Shown here: one piece after another, positions 15,370 to 24,059 of the stretch
Layout of the letters: each line of letters starts with the position of its first letter
How positions within the stretch are numbered: the first letter of the stretch is position 1
Assembly: GCA_913030605.1 (NCBI GenBank)
Contig: CAJWEZ010000005.1
Coordinates: 1 to 64,000 of the forward strand
Source of the DNA: an uncultured Spirochaeta sp.
GTDB lineage: Bacteria > Spirochaetota > Spirochaetia > DSM-27196 > Alkalispirochaetaceae
Direction of reading: 5' to 3'
DNA: 64,000 bases
Notes under the pieces: model-generated
Told to the model about the DNA's origin: nothing
Seen by the model: the letters and a program-made list of their open reading frames with translations, nothing else
The model's database searches: none
Position numbers and translations under genes: made by a program

Positions 15370-17178
15370 TCAGTCCAGTTCGGCGGCGAGTTCGGGACGG
15401 TCCAGCGTTATCAGCATGGCCCTGATGTCGTCGTCCACCTGCCTGACGAAGTGGTCGTCGGAGGTCTCCGTATGGGTCCGGGCGTAGTCGGGGATGATCT
15501 CCGGTCCCCGGACATGGTCGCGGTTCCGGGACTCAACGACGCCATGGCGGAGCCACAGGAGCAGCCTGCCGAACTCCTCCCGCGAGTCCGGGCTCAGGTC
15601 TTCACCGGAGGCGTGCCGTGACCGGTACTCGCCGAGACGGATCGCTCGGTCGTACGCGTCCACCGCGGAACGCCGGTCCTCCTCCCGGATAACGTTGGCG
15701 CCGATTCCTTCGATGTCGCCGGGCAGATAGACGCGGTCCGGGGCACCGGCGGCCACGGCGACCAGTCGGTCCCGGGCGGCGACCATCAGGCGACGGATCT
15801 CGGGGCGGAGGACGTCGAAATCGAAGGTGCTGCGGATGGCTTTGTTCCGTTCCCGGAACTTCGCCTCGTTGCGCATGATGGCGTACAGGTTCCGGCGGAG
15901 CAGCCACGCCGGGACCAGCAGGTTGAGTCCCTGGGGAACCGGCCGGTCACTATCGGCGAGAAGCTCCCGGGGCAGGTCGGACACCAGCGAGAACGGGAAC
16001 GCCATCCGCTGTGGTGCTGTCACAATGCCGGTTGCCAGGACGCTGTACGGCGCGTCGCGAAAGTTGGCGGGAAACTTCACCGCGCAGTCAAGGCCGAAGA
16101 ACATCCCCTCGCCGGGCCAGATCTCCTGATCCGGCGCCCGGGACGTGTGGTTGCTGCCCACGTTGGCGCCGTAGCCGACGTTGCCGCGGCCCTGGGGCCA
16201 GAACGCGGCGATCACCAGCGACTGGTGGTGAGCCGCGGTGAAGGGACCCACAAAACTCGCCGTGACCTCGCCTTCGCCGATGGAGCTGTTGGGCCCCACG
16301 ATCGACTCGCTCACCTTTCCGTGACGTTCACCGTGGGTATGCTCCATCATCACACTGCGCGTGATCAGGGCGCCGCTTTCCACCACCGTTCCCCACTGAA
16401 CGATCGCGTCCCGGACCGCTGCGGCGCCGGAGATCCGGGTGACCTCGTTCGGGCCGCTGAGGATCGTTGAGCCGCTGATGATCGCCCGCTCTCCGACCCG
16501 GGCGGATGGGCCGATCCAACTCGCGGTGATCGTCGCCTCGTCCACGCGGCATTCCGGTCCAATGTACGACCACGGCAGGTCTGCATAGCGACGGTAGTCC
16601 GCAACGAAGCGCCGATAGCTGTCCAGATTCCCGTCACTGTCCCCCGGTGCCGGTTCCAGGATCCGGTGGGCGAGCTTGTGGTCGATATCGGCGAATACCG
16701 GTATCCCGCGGCCCCCGGTCTCGATCCCCACCTCCAGAACGAGCCCGTTCCCGAAGGACGGCGCGGCTCCATCGTGACGACCGGCCACGCGGCTCCCCAC
16801 CAGCGTCACACCGCGGTCCACGACGGTGTGTTCGACCAGCGGACAGCGGTAGACACGGCATTCGTTTCCGATGGCGGCCTCCCGGAGTGTGGAGTGGTAG
16901 ATCCCCGCCGGGAGTCCATCCTGATCGTGAAACGCCCCCAGCACGCAGCTCCCGATGAAGTGCGAGCCGTGGACGCGTTCGGTGACGAACTCGTGGGCCA
17001 CCCGGATGGCGGACCAGTCGGTGGATACGTTGCCCTGCGCCTCCAGGTGTCGGATTTCCTCCGGCCGCAGTGGTCTGGTGTTATCCGCCAGGTGCACGGG
17101 AACGCCTCCCGAGGTCGCGAGAAACCGCACCGAACGGATGAATTCGCTGCGATTGATGTCCGGGAGCTGGAAAACCAT
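15370..17178 (-). CDS. DUF4954 family protein with left-handed beta-helix repeats
   Basis: About 602 aa from the ATG at 17178 (an ATG at 17193 would add five residues). The central third shows a run of hexapeptide-like repeats (IGPECRV, IGPSARVGERAI, SIVGPNSSIGEG), the left-handed parallel beta-helix typical of acyl- and sugar-nucleotide-transferases. The remainder is helical and charged. The overall layout matches DUF4954, a family known mainly from spirochaetes and Bacteroidetes with no established function; an NDP-sugar-related role is only suggested by the fold. It is divergent from the MFS gene with a gap of about 24 bp. Confidence 0.8.
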   Translation of the reverse strand: MVFQLPDINRSEFIRSVRFLATSGGVPVHLADNTRPLRPEEIRHLEAQGNVSTDWSAIRVAHEFVTERVHGSHFIGSCVLGAFHDQDGLPAGIYHSTLREAAIGNECRVYRCPLVEHTVVDRGVTLVGSRVAGRHDGAAPSFGNGLVLEVGIETGGRGIPVFADIDHKLAHRILEPAPGDSDGNLDSYRRFVADYRRYADLPWSYIGPECRVDEATITASWIGPSARVGERAIISGSTILSGPNEVTRISGAAAVRDAIVQWGTVVESGALITRSVMMEHTHGERHGKVSESIVGPNSSIGEGEVTASFVGPFTAAHHQSLVIAAFWPQGRGNVGYGANVGSNHTSRAPDQEIWPGEGMFFGLDCAVKFPANFRDAPYSVLATGIVTAPQRMAFPFSLVSDLPRELLADSDRPVPQGLNLLVPAWLLRRNLYAIMRNEAKFRERNKAIRSTFDFDVLRPEIRRLMVAARDRLVAVAAGAPDRVYLPGDIEGIGANVIREEDRRSAVDAYDRAIRLGEYRSRHASGEDLSPDSREEFGRLLLWLRHGVVESRNRDHVRGPEIIPDYARTHTETSDDHFVRQVDDDIRAMLITLDRPELAAELD

Positions 17179-17202
17179 GCGCACAATGTACATGATGATT
17201 TT

Positions 17203-18471
17203 ATGTTGCGGAAGCTGAGCCGCGAGGAACGGAGCTGGGTCGCCTACGACTGGGCCAATTCGGCCTATTCGATCGTGATCACCACGGCGATCTTTCCTCT
17301 GTTCTACGAGAGTATCACGCCCCCTGAGATCTACGTGAGCACCTGGGGATACGCAAACAGTATCGCCAGTCTGGTGGTCGCGGTTCTGGCTCCGGTGCTG
17401 GGAACGATCGCCGACTACTGGGGACGGAAGAAGAAGTTCTTCTCGGTGTTCTTTCTGCTCGGTGTGATCACCACGGTGAGCCTGGTCATGGTCGGAGAGG
17501 GGCAGTGGCTCCTGGGACTCGTGCTCTACGTGGGATCGGTGATCGGTTTCTCCGGGGCAAACCTGTTCTACGACAGTTTTCTCGTCGATGTGAGCGCCGA
17601 AGAGCGAATGGACTGGGTCAGTGCGACCGGTTTCGGGTTCGGGTACGTGGGGAGCGTCATCCCGTTCGTCGCCGGGATCGTGCTGATCGTCATGGCGGAG
17701 CAGCTGGGACTCACGACGATGGCCGCCACCCGTGTTGCGTTTCTGATCACCGGCGTCTGGTGGCTTGTGTTCGGCATTCCGCTGTTGCGGAACGTGCGTC
17801 AGGTCTACGGCATCGAGCCGCAGGCGCACCCGATCCGCGAGAGTTTCGCCCGTCTGGCACGGACGGTGAAACACATCCGACGCTACCGGGCGGTGCTGGT
17901 GTTTCTGCTCGCCTATTTTTTCTACATCGACGGCGTCGATACGATCATCCGCATGGCGACACCGATCGCGCGTGCCATGGGCATCGACTCCAACATGCTG
18001 CTGGTCGTGCTGCTGGCGATCCAGATCGTGGCGTTTCCGTTCGCACTGCTCTACGGCCGCCTCGCGCAGCGGTTCGGGGCGTGGCGCATGCTGTTTGTCG
18101 GCATCGCGGTCTACGTGGGGGTGGTACTCGTGGCGTTCTTCCTCCCCTCGGTGGACAACATGTCAACGCGTGCCGCGATGTTCTGGGTCCTGAGTATGAT
18201 GGTCGCCTCGAGTCAGGGTGGTATTCAGGCGCTCAGCAGGTCGGTGTACGGGAAACTGATACCCAAGAAAAACAGCGCGGAGTTTTTCGGGTTCTACAAC
18301 ATTTTCGGAAAGTTCGCGGCGATCATGGGCCCCTTCCTGGTGGCGTTCTTCACCCAGGTCACCGGCCAGGAACGCTTCGGTATTCTGAGTGTCCTGATTC
18401 TCTTCGCCGTCGGCGGGGTGGTGCTGGCGATCGGTGGCGACCCGGCGGGACAGCGGATCGGCGACACCTGA
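17203..18471 (+). CDS. MFS transporter, UMF1/Atg22-like
   Basis: 422 aa with about 11-12 hydrophobic segments. The N-terminal signature EERSWVAYDWANSAYSIVI is characteristic of the UMF1 family of the major facilitator superfamily, related to fungal Atg22 amino-acid effluxers. Other support includes the GxxxDYxGRKK loop between segments 2 and 3. Substrate unknown. The ATG at 17203 is the only in-frame start compatible with the divergent neighbour; its promoter must lie inside the DUF4954 gene. Confidence 0.88.
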   Translation: MLRKLSREERSWVAYDWANSAYSIVITTAIFPLFYESITPPEIYVSTWGYANSIASLVVAVLAPVLGTIADYWGRKKKFFSVFFLLGVITTVSLVMVGEGQWLLGLVLYVGSVIGFSGANLFYDSFLVDVSAEERMDWVSATGFGFGYVGSVIPFVAGIVLIVMAEQLGLTTMAATRVAFLITGVWWLVFGIPLLRNVRQVYGIEPQAHPIRESFARLARTVKHIRRYRAVLVFLLAYFFYIDGVDTIIRMATPIARAMGIDSNMLLVVLLAIQIVAFPFALLYGRLAQRFGAWRMLFVGIAVYVGVVLVAFFLPSVDNMSTRAAMFWVLSMMVASSQGGIQALSRSVYGKLIPKKNSAEFFGFYNIFGKFAAIMGPFLVAFFTQVTGQERFGILSVLILFAVGGVVLAIGGDPAGQRIGDT

Positions 18472-18528
18472 GGGTGTGTCGCGATCCGTCCCGAAAGGAC
18501 TCGACGGGCGGTGCTCTCCGCCCGGCGG

Positions 18529-19236
18529 TTATCGGCGATTGCCGAGAAAACGCAACAGAAACAGAAACAGGTTGATGAAGTCCAGGTAGAGCTTCAGCGC
18601 CCCCATGATCGAGACGCGCATGTAGTCGGCCTCGTCGGCGGACGCGCTCATCTGGTCGGACCAGCGCTTGATCATCTGCGTGTCGTAGGCGGTGAGCCCC
18701 ATGAAGAGGAATACGCCGATGAACGAGATCACGTAGTCGATCGTCTGGCTGCCGATGAACATGTTGATCAGTGAGGCGATCACGATTCCGATGAGACCCA
18801 CGAACAGGTACTGCCCCATTCCACCCAGTTCACGGTTCGTGGTCACCGCGTACACGCTCAGGACGCCGAAGGTCGCCGCCGCAACGAAGAACGCCAGCGC
18901 GATGCTGGTGCCCGTGTACGCCAGAAAAATGACCGAGAGGGTCACACCGTTGAGAACGGAATACCCGGCGAAGGAGAGTGTCGCCGCCGTGGGACTCATC
19001 GTTGAGATGCGCGCCGACAGAAACCACACCAGCGCCAGTTCGCCGATGACCAGTCCGAAAAAGAGCCCTCTATTGCCGACGATCGCCCGAATGAGCTGGG
19101 TATTGCCGGCGACATACATCGCCACCACGCCGGTGATCGCGAGACCGAGCGTCATCCAGAGGTAGACGTTCCTGAGAATACTGCGCTGCCGTACAACGGC
19201 CTGTGAGAGTGTCTGTGCCTGATCCTGAAATGCCAT
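18529..19236 (-). CDS. Bax inhibitor-1/YccA family membrane protein
   Basis: 235 aa with seven hydrophobic segments after a short polar N-terminus (MAFQDQAQTLSQ). The pattern ending in AYDTQMIK is the family hallmark, and the C-terminal helix is basic (RFLGNRR). BI-1 proteins form pH-sensitive calcium-leak channels in characterised bacterial members (BsYetJ); YccA in E. coli modulates the FtsH protease. Which role applies here is unknown. A GGAGG ribosome-binding site precedes the ATG, and its leader holds a perfect palindrome. Confidence 0.93.
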   Translation of the reverse strand: MAFQDQAQTLSQAVVRQRSILRNVYLWMTLGLAITGVVAMYVAGNTQLIRAIVGNRGLFFGLVIGELALVWFLSARISTMSPTAATLSFAGYSVLNGVTLSVIFLAYTGTSIALAFFVAAATFGVLSVYAVTTNRELGGMGQYLFVGLIGIVIASLINMFIGSQTIDYVISFIGVFLFMGLTAYDTQMIKRWSDQMSASADEADYMRVSIMGALKLYLDFINLFLFLLRFLGNRR

Positions 19237-19253
19237 ATCGTTTTCCTCCGTTC

Positions 19254-19297
19254 GCGTTCGAACGCTTAGAAACTACCACCGGGTACACAAAAGTCAA
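19254..19297 (-). promoter_or_regulatory. promoter and palindrome in the BI-1 gene leader
   Basis: On the minus strand TTGACT (19292-19297), 16 bp, and TAGTTT (19270-19275) form a plausible sigma-70 promoter. Between the -10 and the ribosome-binding site is the perfect 12-bp palindrome GCGTTCGAACGC (19254-19265), well placed to be an operator or a short 5' hairpin. Confidence 0.45.
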
Positions 19298-19347
19298 GCA
19301 CTCCGGCGACGGGAGGCGTGGTACAATCGTGTACGGACAGTACGAAT

Positions 19348-19809
19348 ATGGAAGACGTCACAATCGCAGACTCAGAACTCCACGAAGCGCTGTTCCGATC
19401 GTTTATTCGCCCCATGGTTGTGGCGGACCGGAACGGTCGGATTGTGGAGTGGAATCACGCCGCCGAACAGTGTATCGGCCTCTCCCGGGAATGGGCGGTT
19501 GGCCGACAGCTGTGGGAGGTACAGGCGGCGGTCGCGCCCGCCGCGATTCCCTACGAACGGGCCTGCGAGACCGCACGGGACACCTTTTTCCGTCTCGTGC
19601 GGCAAAGTGACAGCGAACACCACCCCTGGCGTGTCCGTTCCCACGGAAGCATCCTTTCCGCGCAGGGCGTGGTCCGGCAGATCCGATCCGAGATCTTCCC
19701 CGTATGGATTCGTCACAATCTGGTGATCGTCAGCACGCTCAGCGACCCCAGCGGCGACTGGTTCGCCGCCGGTGAGCCCGACGGCTGGGTAGCTCCCACG
19801 GCGTCGTAG
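19348..19809 (+). CDS. single PAS-domain protein
   Basis: 153 aa. Nearly the whole protein is one PAS sensor domain: FIRPMVVADRNGRIVEWN is the first strand pair, ECxGLSREWAVG-like helix follows, and the core continues to about residue 135. No kinase, GGDEF or DNA-binding domain is attached, so it must signal by protein contact or bind a ligand. The ATG at 19348 is preferred over GTG 19318 because TACAAT at 19322-19327 resembles its -10 box. A perfect 34-bp tandem duplication covers the stop codon. Confidence 0.75.
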   Translation: MEDVTIADSELHEALFRSFIRPMVVADRNGRIVEWNHAAEQCIGLSREWAVGRQLWEVQAAVAPAAIPYERACETARDTFFRLVRQSDSEHHPWRVRSHGSILSAQGVVRQIRSEIFPVWIRHNLVIVSTLSDPSGDWFAAGEPDGWVAPTAS

Positions 19810-19850
19810 GTCCCCCGGCTGGGTAGCTCCCACGGCGTCGTAGGTCCCCC
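19783..19850. repeat. perfect 34-bp tandem duplication over the PAS gene stop codon
   Basis: Two identical 34-bp units, 19783-19816 and 19817-19850, start GGCTGGGTAG and end GTAGGTCCCCC. The first unit encodes the last nine residues and the TAG stop; the second is wholly intergenic. A GGC follows the second unit as the start of a possible third. This looks like a recent slippage or duplication event, or a collapsed longer array. Confidence 0.9.
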
Positions 19851-19867
19851 GGCGCGGGAACCGGCAG

Positions 19868-21097
19868 CTACAGGCGGCGCAGTGTCGCCACCGCCGCGTC
19901 CCGCACCGCGGGCGGGGTTATCGCGCTCACAATGCCCCACGGACCACCGGTGAACGCGGGGTGGTCCAGACCGTAGAAGCTTCCGGGATGCAGAAACACC
20001 CCCGTCTCCCGAACCAGTCCCGTGGCGATCGCCTCGTCGTCGACCGTGCCAAACCGCTCGGCGGCGAACACCGGATCGATCCGCACGGGAATATGAATTC
20101 CGCTGTCGGCGTCGGTGGGTTCGATCCACGGAACCGAGCCCACGGCGCCGAGCGTCTCCCGACGCAGTACGGCGACTCGCCGGCGCAACTCCTCGTGGGC
20201 GGCTCCGGCTTCCTGATCCGCAACAAACGCTCCGGTGGCGGCCTCGGCAAACCCCGAGAGGGTCAGGTAGGTGTCGTGGGCCGTGTCGAGCGCGTCGAGC
20301 AACTCCTCCCGGGCGACCGGGTCGCCGCCCTCGACGGCGATCCATCCGAGCTTTACCTCCGGGGCGGCGCACAGCTTTGAGACGCCGTTGAGGTGGGCGA
20401 TCGGCGCGCCGGTCTCCGGAGGGCGGTGAACGGCCACGGACCCGGTCGTGCCGTCGCGGAACAGGCTGAACACTTCGTCCAGGATCAGAAGCGTCCCGGC
20501 GGAGGCGCAGCGCCGGGCGATCTCGGCCACGAGGGAGTCAGGGTAGGTGATGCCGGCCGGGTTGTTCGGGCTGATGAGAACCAGCGCCGCCGGCGGTCGT
20601 CCCGGTGTGGGGTCCGACGCGGCGGAACCGGGTCCGGCGAGGACCGCGTCCACCGAATCGAGGTCCGGGAGAAACCCGGTTTCCGGCGGGCACCGGTACC
20701 ACGTCGGCGTCATGCCCAACGGCTGCAGGATTCCCTCGAACAGCGGGTATCCCGGGAGCGGCAGGGCCACGGTGGCGCCGCCACCGGCGTCGCGCAGGAC
20801 GCTGAACAGGAGCTGGTACGAGATGCTCGAGCCGCCGGTGAGAATGAGTCCGTCCGGCTCAACGGCGAGTCCCTCGGCGGAGTAGGCGGCGGCGATGGCG
20901 CTGCGCGCTCCTGGGGCTCCCCGTCCGTCCGCGGTGTACGCGGGCTGCGACCGCCAACGGTGCCACGCCGTTCGATAGCGCTCCTCCGGCCACGTCAGTC
21001 CCGCGTCGGCGAAGCGTGTGGAGATCAGACTGAGCTCGCGGCCCTCGGACGCCGCCGTCCGCCGCGCCGCTTCAAGGGGATTCAGCGAATCAGCCAT
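19868..21097 (-). CDS. class I/II PLP-dependent aminotransferase
   Basis: 409 aa, normal for fold-type I aminotransferases. ISPNNPAG (substrate/PLP contact), LILDEVF (Asp that binds the pyridine nitrogen) and NGVSKLCAAPEVKLGW (Schiff-base Lys in SK) are in the correct order. The sequence resembles aspartate/alanine-type aminotransferases, but the substrate cannot be told. The ATG at 21097 is divergent from the FGGY kinase start at 21159, leaving 61 bp for both promoters. Confidence 0.9.
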   Translation of the reverse strand: MADSLNPLEAARRTAASEGRELSLISTRFADAGLTWPEERYRTAWHRWRSQPAYTADGRGAPGARSAIAAAYSAEGLAVEPDGLILTGGSSISYQLLFSVLRDAGGGATVALPLPGYPLFEGILQPLGMTPTWYRCPPETGFLPDLDSVDAVLAGPGSAASDPTPGRPPAALVLISPNNPAGITYPDSLVAEIARRCASAGTLLILDEVFSLFRDGTTGSVAVHRPPETGAPIAHLNGVSKLCAAPEVKLGWIAVEGGDPVAREELLDALDTAHDTYLTLSGFAEAATGAFVADQEAGAAHEELRRRVAVLRRETLGAVGSVPWIEPTDADSGIHIPVRIDPVFAAERFGTVDDEAIATGLVRETGVFLHPGSFYGLDHPAFTGGPWGIVSAITPPAVRDAAVATLRRL

Positions 21098-21158
21098 AGG
21101 CGGTGCATTGTGGCCCCGCTGCACTGCGATTACAATACCCGCAGGAGACAGGACACGC

Positions 21159-22670
21159 ATGACGGAAGCAATCGCGGTATTTGACGTCGGCAAGACGAAC
21201 AAGAAGATCATGATATTCGACGGGCACCTGAAGATCCTCGACCGCCGGTTCCGCCATTTCGAGAGCGAGGTGGTGGACGGGGTGGAACTCGAGCCGATCG
21301 AAGCGGTACGGGAGTGGCTCTTCGCCACCCTCCGCGAGCTTGCGGCGGAGTTCACGATCACCGCCCTGGGTATCACCACCCACGGCGCAAGCGTGGTAAC
21401 TCTGAACGGCGACGGAGAGATCGCGTGCCCGGTGGTCTCGTACACCCACGTCCCCGACGAGGGTCTGCACGATCGGTTCTTTCAGGCGGTGGGCTCCCGG
21501 AACGACCTTCAGCGTCAGACCGCCACTGCGGAATTGAAGCCGCTGATCAACCCGGCGAAGCTGCTGTACTTCACCCGCGAGACGTGGCCCGAGCGGTTCG
21601 CGACGGTGAAGTCGGTGCTGTTCCTGCCGCAGTACTTCGGGTACCTGCTCACCGGCGCGACCGCCGCCGACTACACCTACATCGGCTGCCACACCTATCT
21701 CTGGGACTACGGCGCGTGGACCTGGTCGCACGTCGCCGATACCCTCGGTATTCGCGGCGCCCTTCCCGAGAAACCGTCGCGGTCGTGGGAAACGATCGGA
21801 ACGGTAAGCGCAGCGGCGGCGGAGGCGACCGGCATCGGCACCGAGGTACCGGTAACGGTGGGCATCCACGACAGCAACGCCTCTCTTCTCCCGTATCTGC
21901 TCAAGAAGCGTGGCGAGGACTTTCTGCTCAACAGTACCGGAACCTGGTGCGTGGCGATGAACCCCGGCCCCGGTGGCGCGGGTATGGACGCGACGTTCGC
22001 CGAAGAGGAGATTGGAAAGACGGTCTTCTTCAATATTTCGGCGTTCGGGAAGCCGGTGAAGACCTCGATCCTCATGGGGGGGCAGGAGTTCGAGACGTAT
22101 ACCGACATCCTCAAACGGATTCACGGTACCGATGTCCTCCCGGATTTCAACAAGAGCCTCTACCAGCGCGTGATCGATCAGCGGCAGCACTTCATCATCC
22201 CCGGCGTTCTTCCGGGAACCGGCCAGTTTCCCGACAGTCGCGCGCGGATTGTGGATGCCGGCCGCGAGTACGACCTGGAGGAGGTGCGTTCCGGGACTGT
22301 TGTGCCACCGCTGTTTCAGGACCTGCCCGCCGCCTACGCCGCCCTCAACCTCTCGCTGGCCCTGCAGAGCAAGGTGGCGCTGCAGCGCATCGGGATCACG
22401 CCGGGGATGGCGATTTTCACCGAGGGCGGGTTCCGGCACAACCTCGACTACAACGTGCTGCTCGCAGCGTTCCTCGACGACAATCCGGTGTACCTGACCG
22501 GAGTGGAGGAGGCGACCTCCCTCGGCGCGGCGATCACCGCGATCGCCGCACGCGACGGTGAGGAGCCCATGGCGTACGAGTCGCTGTTTGAGATCGAGAC
22601 GTTCCCCGTTCGTCCGGAGTCGTTCCGTGGCCTCAATGAGTACGAGGACGCGTTCCTGAAACTGATATGA
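21159..22670 (+). CDS. FGGY-family carbohydrate kinase
   Basis: 503 aa. The N-terminal phosphate-binding motif reads AVFDVGKTNKK, typical of the rhamnulokinase/fuculokinase branch. GIHDSNASL and the LNSTGTWC segment belong to the ATPase core, and FTEGGFRHN with EEATSLGAA form the second half. These enzymes phosphorylate sugars or sugar alcohols with ATP. A GCAGGAG ribosome-binding site precedes the ATG. Oddly its stop overlaps hisA by 4 bp, and no sugar transporter is adjacent. Confidence 0.9.
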   Translation: MTEAIAVFDVGKTNKKIMIFDGHLKILDRRFRHFESEVVDGVELEPIEAVREWLFATLRELAAEFTITALGITTHGASVVTLNGDGEIACPVVSYTHVPDEGLHDRFFQAVGSRNDLQRQTATAELKPLINPAKLLYFTRETWPERFATVKSVLFLPQYFGYLLTGATAADYTYIGCHTYLWDYGAWTWSHVADTLGIRGALPEKPSRSWETIGTVSAAAAEATGIGTEVPVTVGIHDSNASLLPYLLKKRGEDFLLNSTGTWCVAMNPGPGGAGMDATFAEEEIGKTVFFNISAFGKPVKTSILMGGQEFETYTDILKRIHGTDVLPDFNKSLYQRVIDQRQHFIIPGVLPGTGQFPDSRARIVDAGREYDLEEVRSGTVVPPLFQDLPAAYAALNLSLALQSKVALQRIGITPGMAIFTEGGFRHNLDYNVLLAAFLDDNPVYLTGVEEATSLGAAITAIAARDGEEPMAYESLFEIETFPVRPESFRGLNEYEDAFLKLI

Positions 22671-23401
22671 CGATCATTCCCGCGATCGACCTGATCGATG
22701 GCGCCTGCGTGCGCCTGCGTCAGGGCTCGTACGACGACACCACGGTCTACGACGCCGACCCCGTGGCGGTGGCGCGCTCCCTCGTTGGCGCCGGCGCGAA
22801 GCGGATTCATCTGGTGGATCTCGACGCCGCGCGGGGGTCCGGTCACAACCGGGCCGTGATCGCCGCGATTCGCGCGGCGGTGCCGGCGACGCTTGAGGTC
22901 GGTGGTGGTATTCGCGATCGAGACACCCTGGCGGCGGTGCTGGGCCTGGGGATCGACTACGCGATCGTCGGGACGGTGCTCGCCCGCGACACCGACACGG
23001 TGGCGGCCTGGGCCGCCGTGGACGGCGAGCGTATGATCGCCTCCATCGACGCCCGGGACGGCATGGTCCGTGTCGCCGGCTGGCAGGAGGGTACCGCGAT
23101 CCGTGCCACCGATCTTGCCGCCACGGCGGGCTCCATCGGCCTGGCGGCGGTGGAGTACACCAACATCGCCCGCGACGGTACCCTCAAGGGGCCCGACATC
23201 GCCGGCACCGTTGAGGTTGCGGAGGCGACCACGATTCCCGTGATTCTTTCGGGGGGAATCGCCCGAACCGACGACGCCGTTGAGGTGGCGCGCTTGAGCG
23301 AGGGCCGGGTGGCCGGTATTATCGTCGGACGCGCGCTCTACGAGGGATATTTCGACCTCGCGGCGGCGATCGCGGCCACCCGGACCCAGGGGCCGGCGTA
23401 G
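22667..23401 (+). CDS. hisA: ProFAR isomerase (HisA)
   Basis: 244 aa. It performs the fourth step of histidine biosynthesis, an Amadori rearrangement on a (beta/alpha)8 barrel. PAIDLIDGACVRLRQG is the N-terminal signature with the catalytic Asp, and the second catalytic Asp lies in YTNIARDGTLKG. VGGGIRD and LSGGI form the phosphate-binding loops. It overlaps the FGGY kinase (ATGA) and is followed 27 bp later by hisE, so at least two histidine genes are in one operon. Confidence 0.96.
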   Translation: MTIIPAIDLIDGACVRLRQGSYDDTTVYDADPVAVARSLVGAGAKRIHLVDLDAARGSGHNRAVIAAIRAAVPATLEVGGGIRDRDTLAAVLGLGIDYAIVGTVLARDTDTVAAWAAVDGERMIASIDARDGMVRVAGWQEGTAIRATDLAATAGSIGLAAVEYTNIARDGTLKGPDIAGTVEVAEATTIPVILSGGIARTDDAVEVARLSEGRVAGIIVGRALYEGYFDLAAAIAATRTQGPA

Positions 23402-23428
23402 GGCCGACACCAGGAACAGGGAGTTCCC

Positions 23429-24055
23429 ATGTCCGACACACTGATCATCCTGGAGGACGGCGGCAGTCCCGCCGTCGCCGCCGTGGCGGCGTGCTCCGAG
23501 AAAAGCCGAAACAAGAGCCTCGAACAGGGAGAACTGTGGGTCGTGGACCGGGAGACCGGTCGCGTTCTGCCGTTCCGCGGCGGCGGCGTCCGTCACGGAA
23601 CCTTTGCGCAGCGCGACGGGTGGTGGGAGGTCACCGTCCCCGGGAGGGCGGACGGCGCGGAGCGCGTCGACACGCCGGGGGTGGCATCGGTGTCGCCGAC
23701 CGGAGCGCGGGCCGAAGCGGATACCGGACTCCGCGCCCCCGCCGCCGGCACCTCTCCGCCGCTTTCGCCGACGGAGGTGGGAACCGTCCTGACGGACCTG
23801 GGCGCCGTGATCGCCGAGCGCCGCCGGACGATGCCGGAAGGGTCCTACACCACCCATCTGTTCACCAAGGGTCCCGCCAAGATCCGAAAAAAAACCGGCG
23901 AAGAGGCGGTTGAGGTCATTCTCGCAACGTCCGCAGACGAGCTCCGCTCGGAGGCCGCGGATCTTCTGTACCATCTCCTGGTGCTCCTGGAGGTTGAAGG
24001 ACTGAGCGTGGAGGAGGTGGTCGCCGAGCTCGACCGCCGCCACCGGAAGGGATAG
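23429..24055 (+). CDS. hisE: phosphoribosyl-ATP pyrophosphatase (HisE) with a degenerate HisI-like N-terminal region
   Basis: 208 aa. Residues about 115-205 form an all-alpha HisE domain (YTTHLFTKGPAKIRKKTGEEAVEVILA, then EAADLLYHLLVLL) that removes pyrophosphate from PR-ATP. The first ~75 residues recall a HisI (PR-AMP cyclohydrolase) domain: SEKSRNKSLEQGELW matches the SRSRxxLWxKG region. However, the metal-binding DxDxD and the three zinc cysteines are missing, and an Ala/Pro/Thr-rich linker replaces the rest. The protein probably does only the HisE step. Family fusions (hisIE) normally have both active sites. Confidence 0.87.
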   Translation: MSDTLIILEDGGSPAVAAVAACSEKSRNKSLEQGELWVVDRETGRVLPFRGGGVRHGTFAQRDGWWEVTVPGRADGAERVDTPGVASVSPTGARAEADTGLRAPAAGTSPPLSPTEVGTVLTDLGAVIAERRRTMPEGSYTTHLFTKGPAKIRKKTGEEAVEVILATSADELRSEAADLLYHLLVLLEVEGLSVEEVVAELDRRHRKG

Positions 24056-24059
24056 GGCC

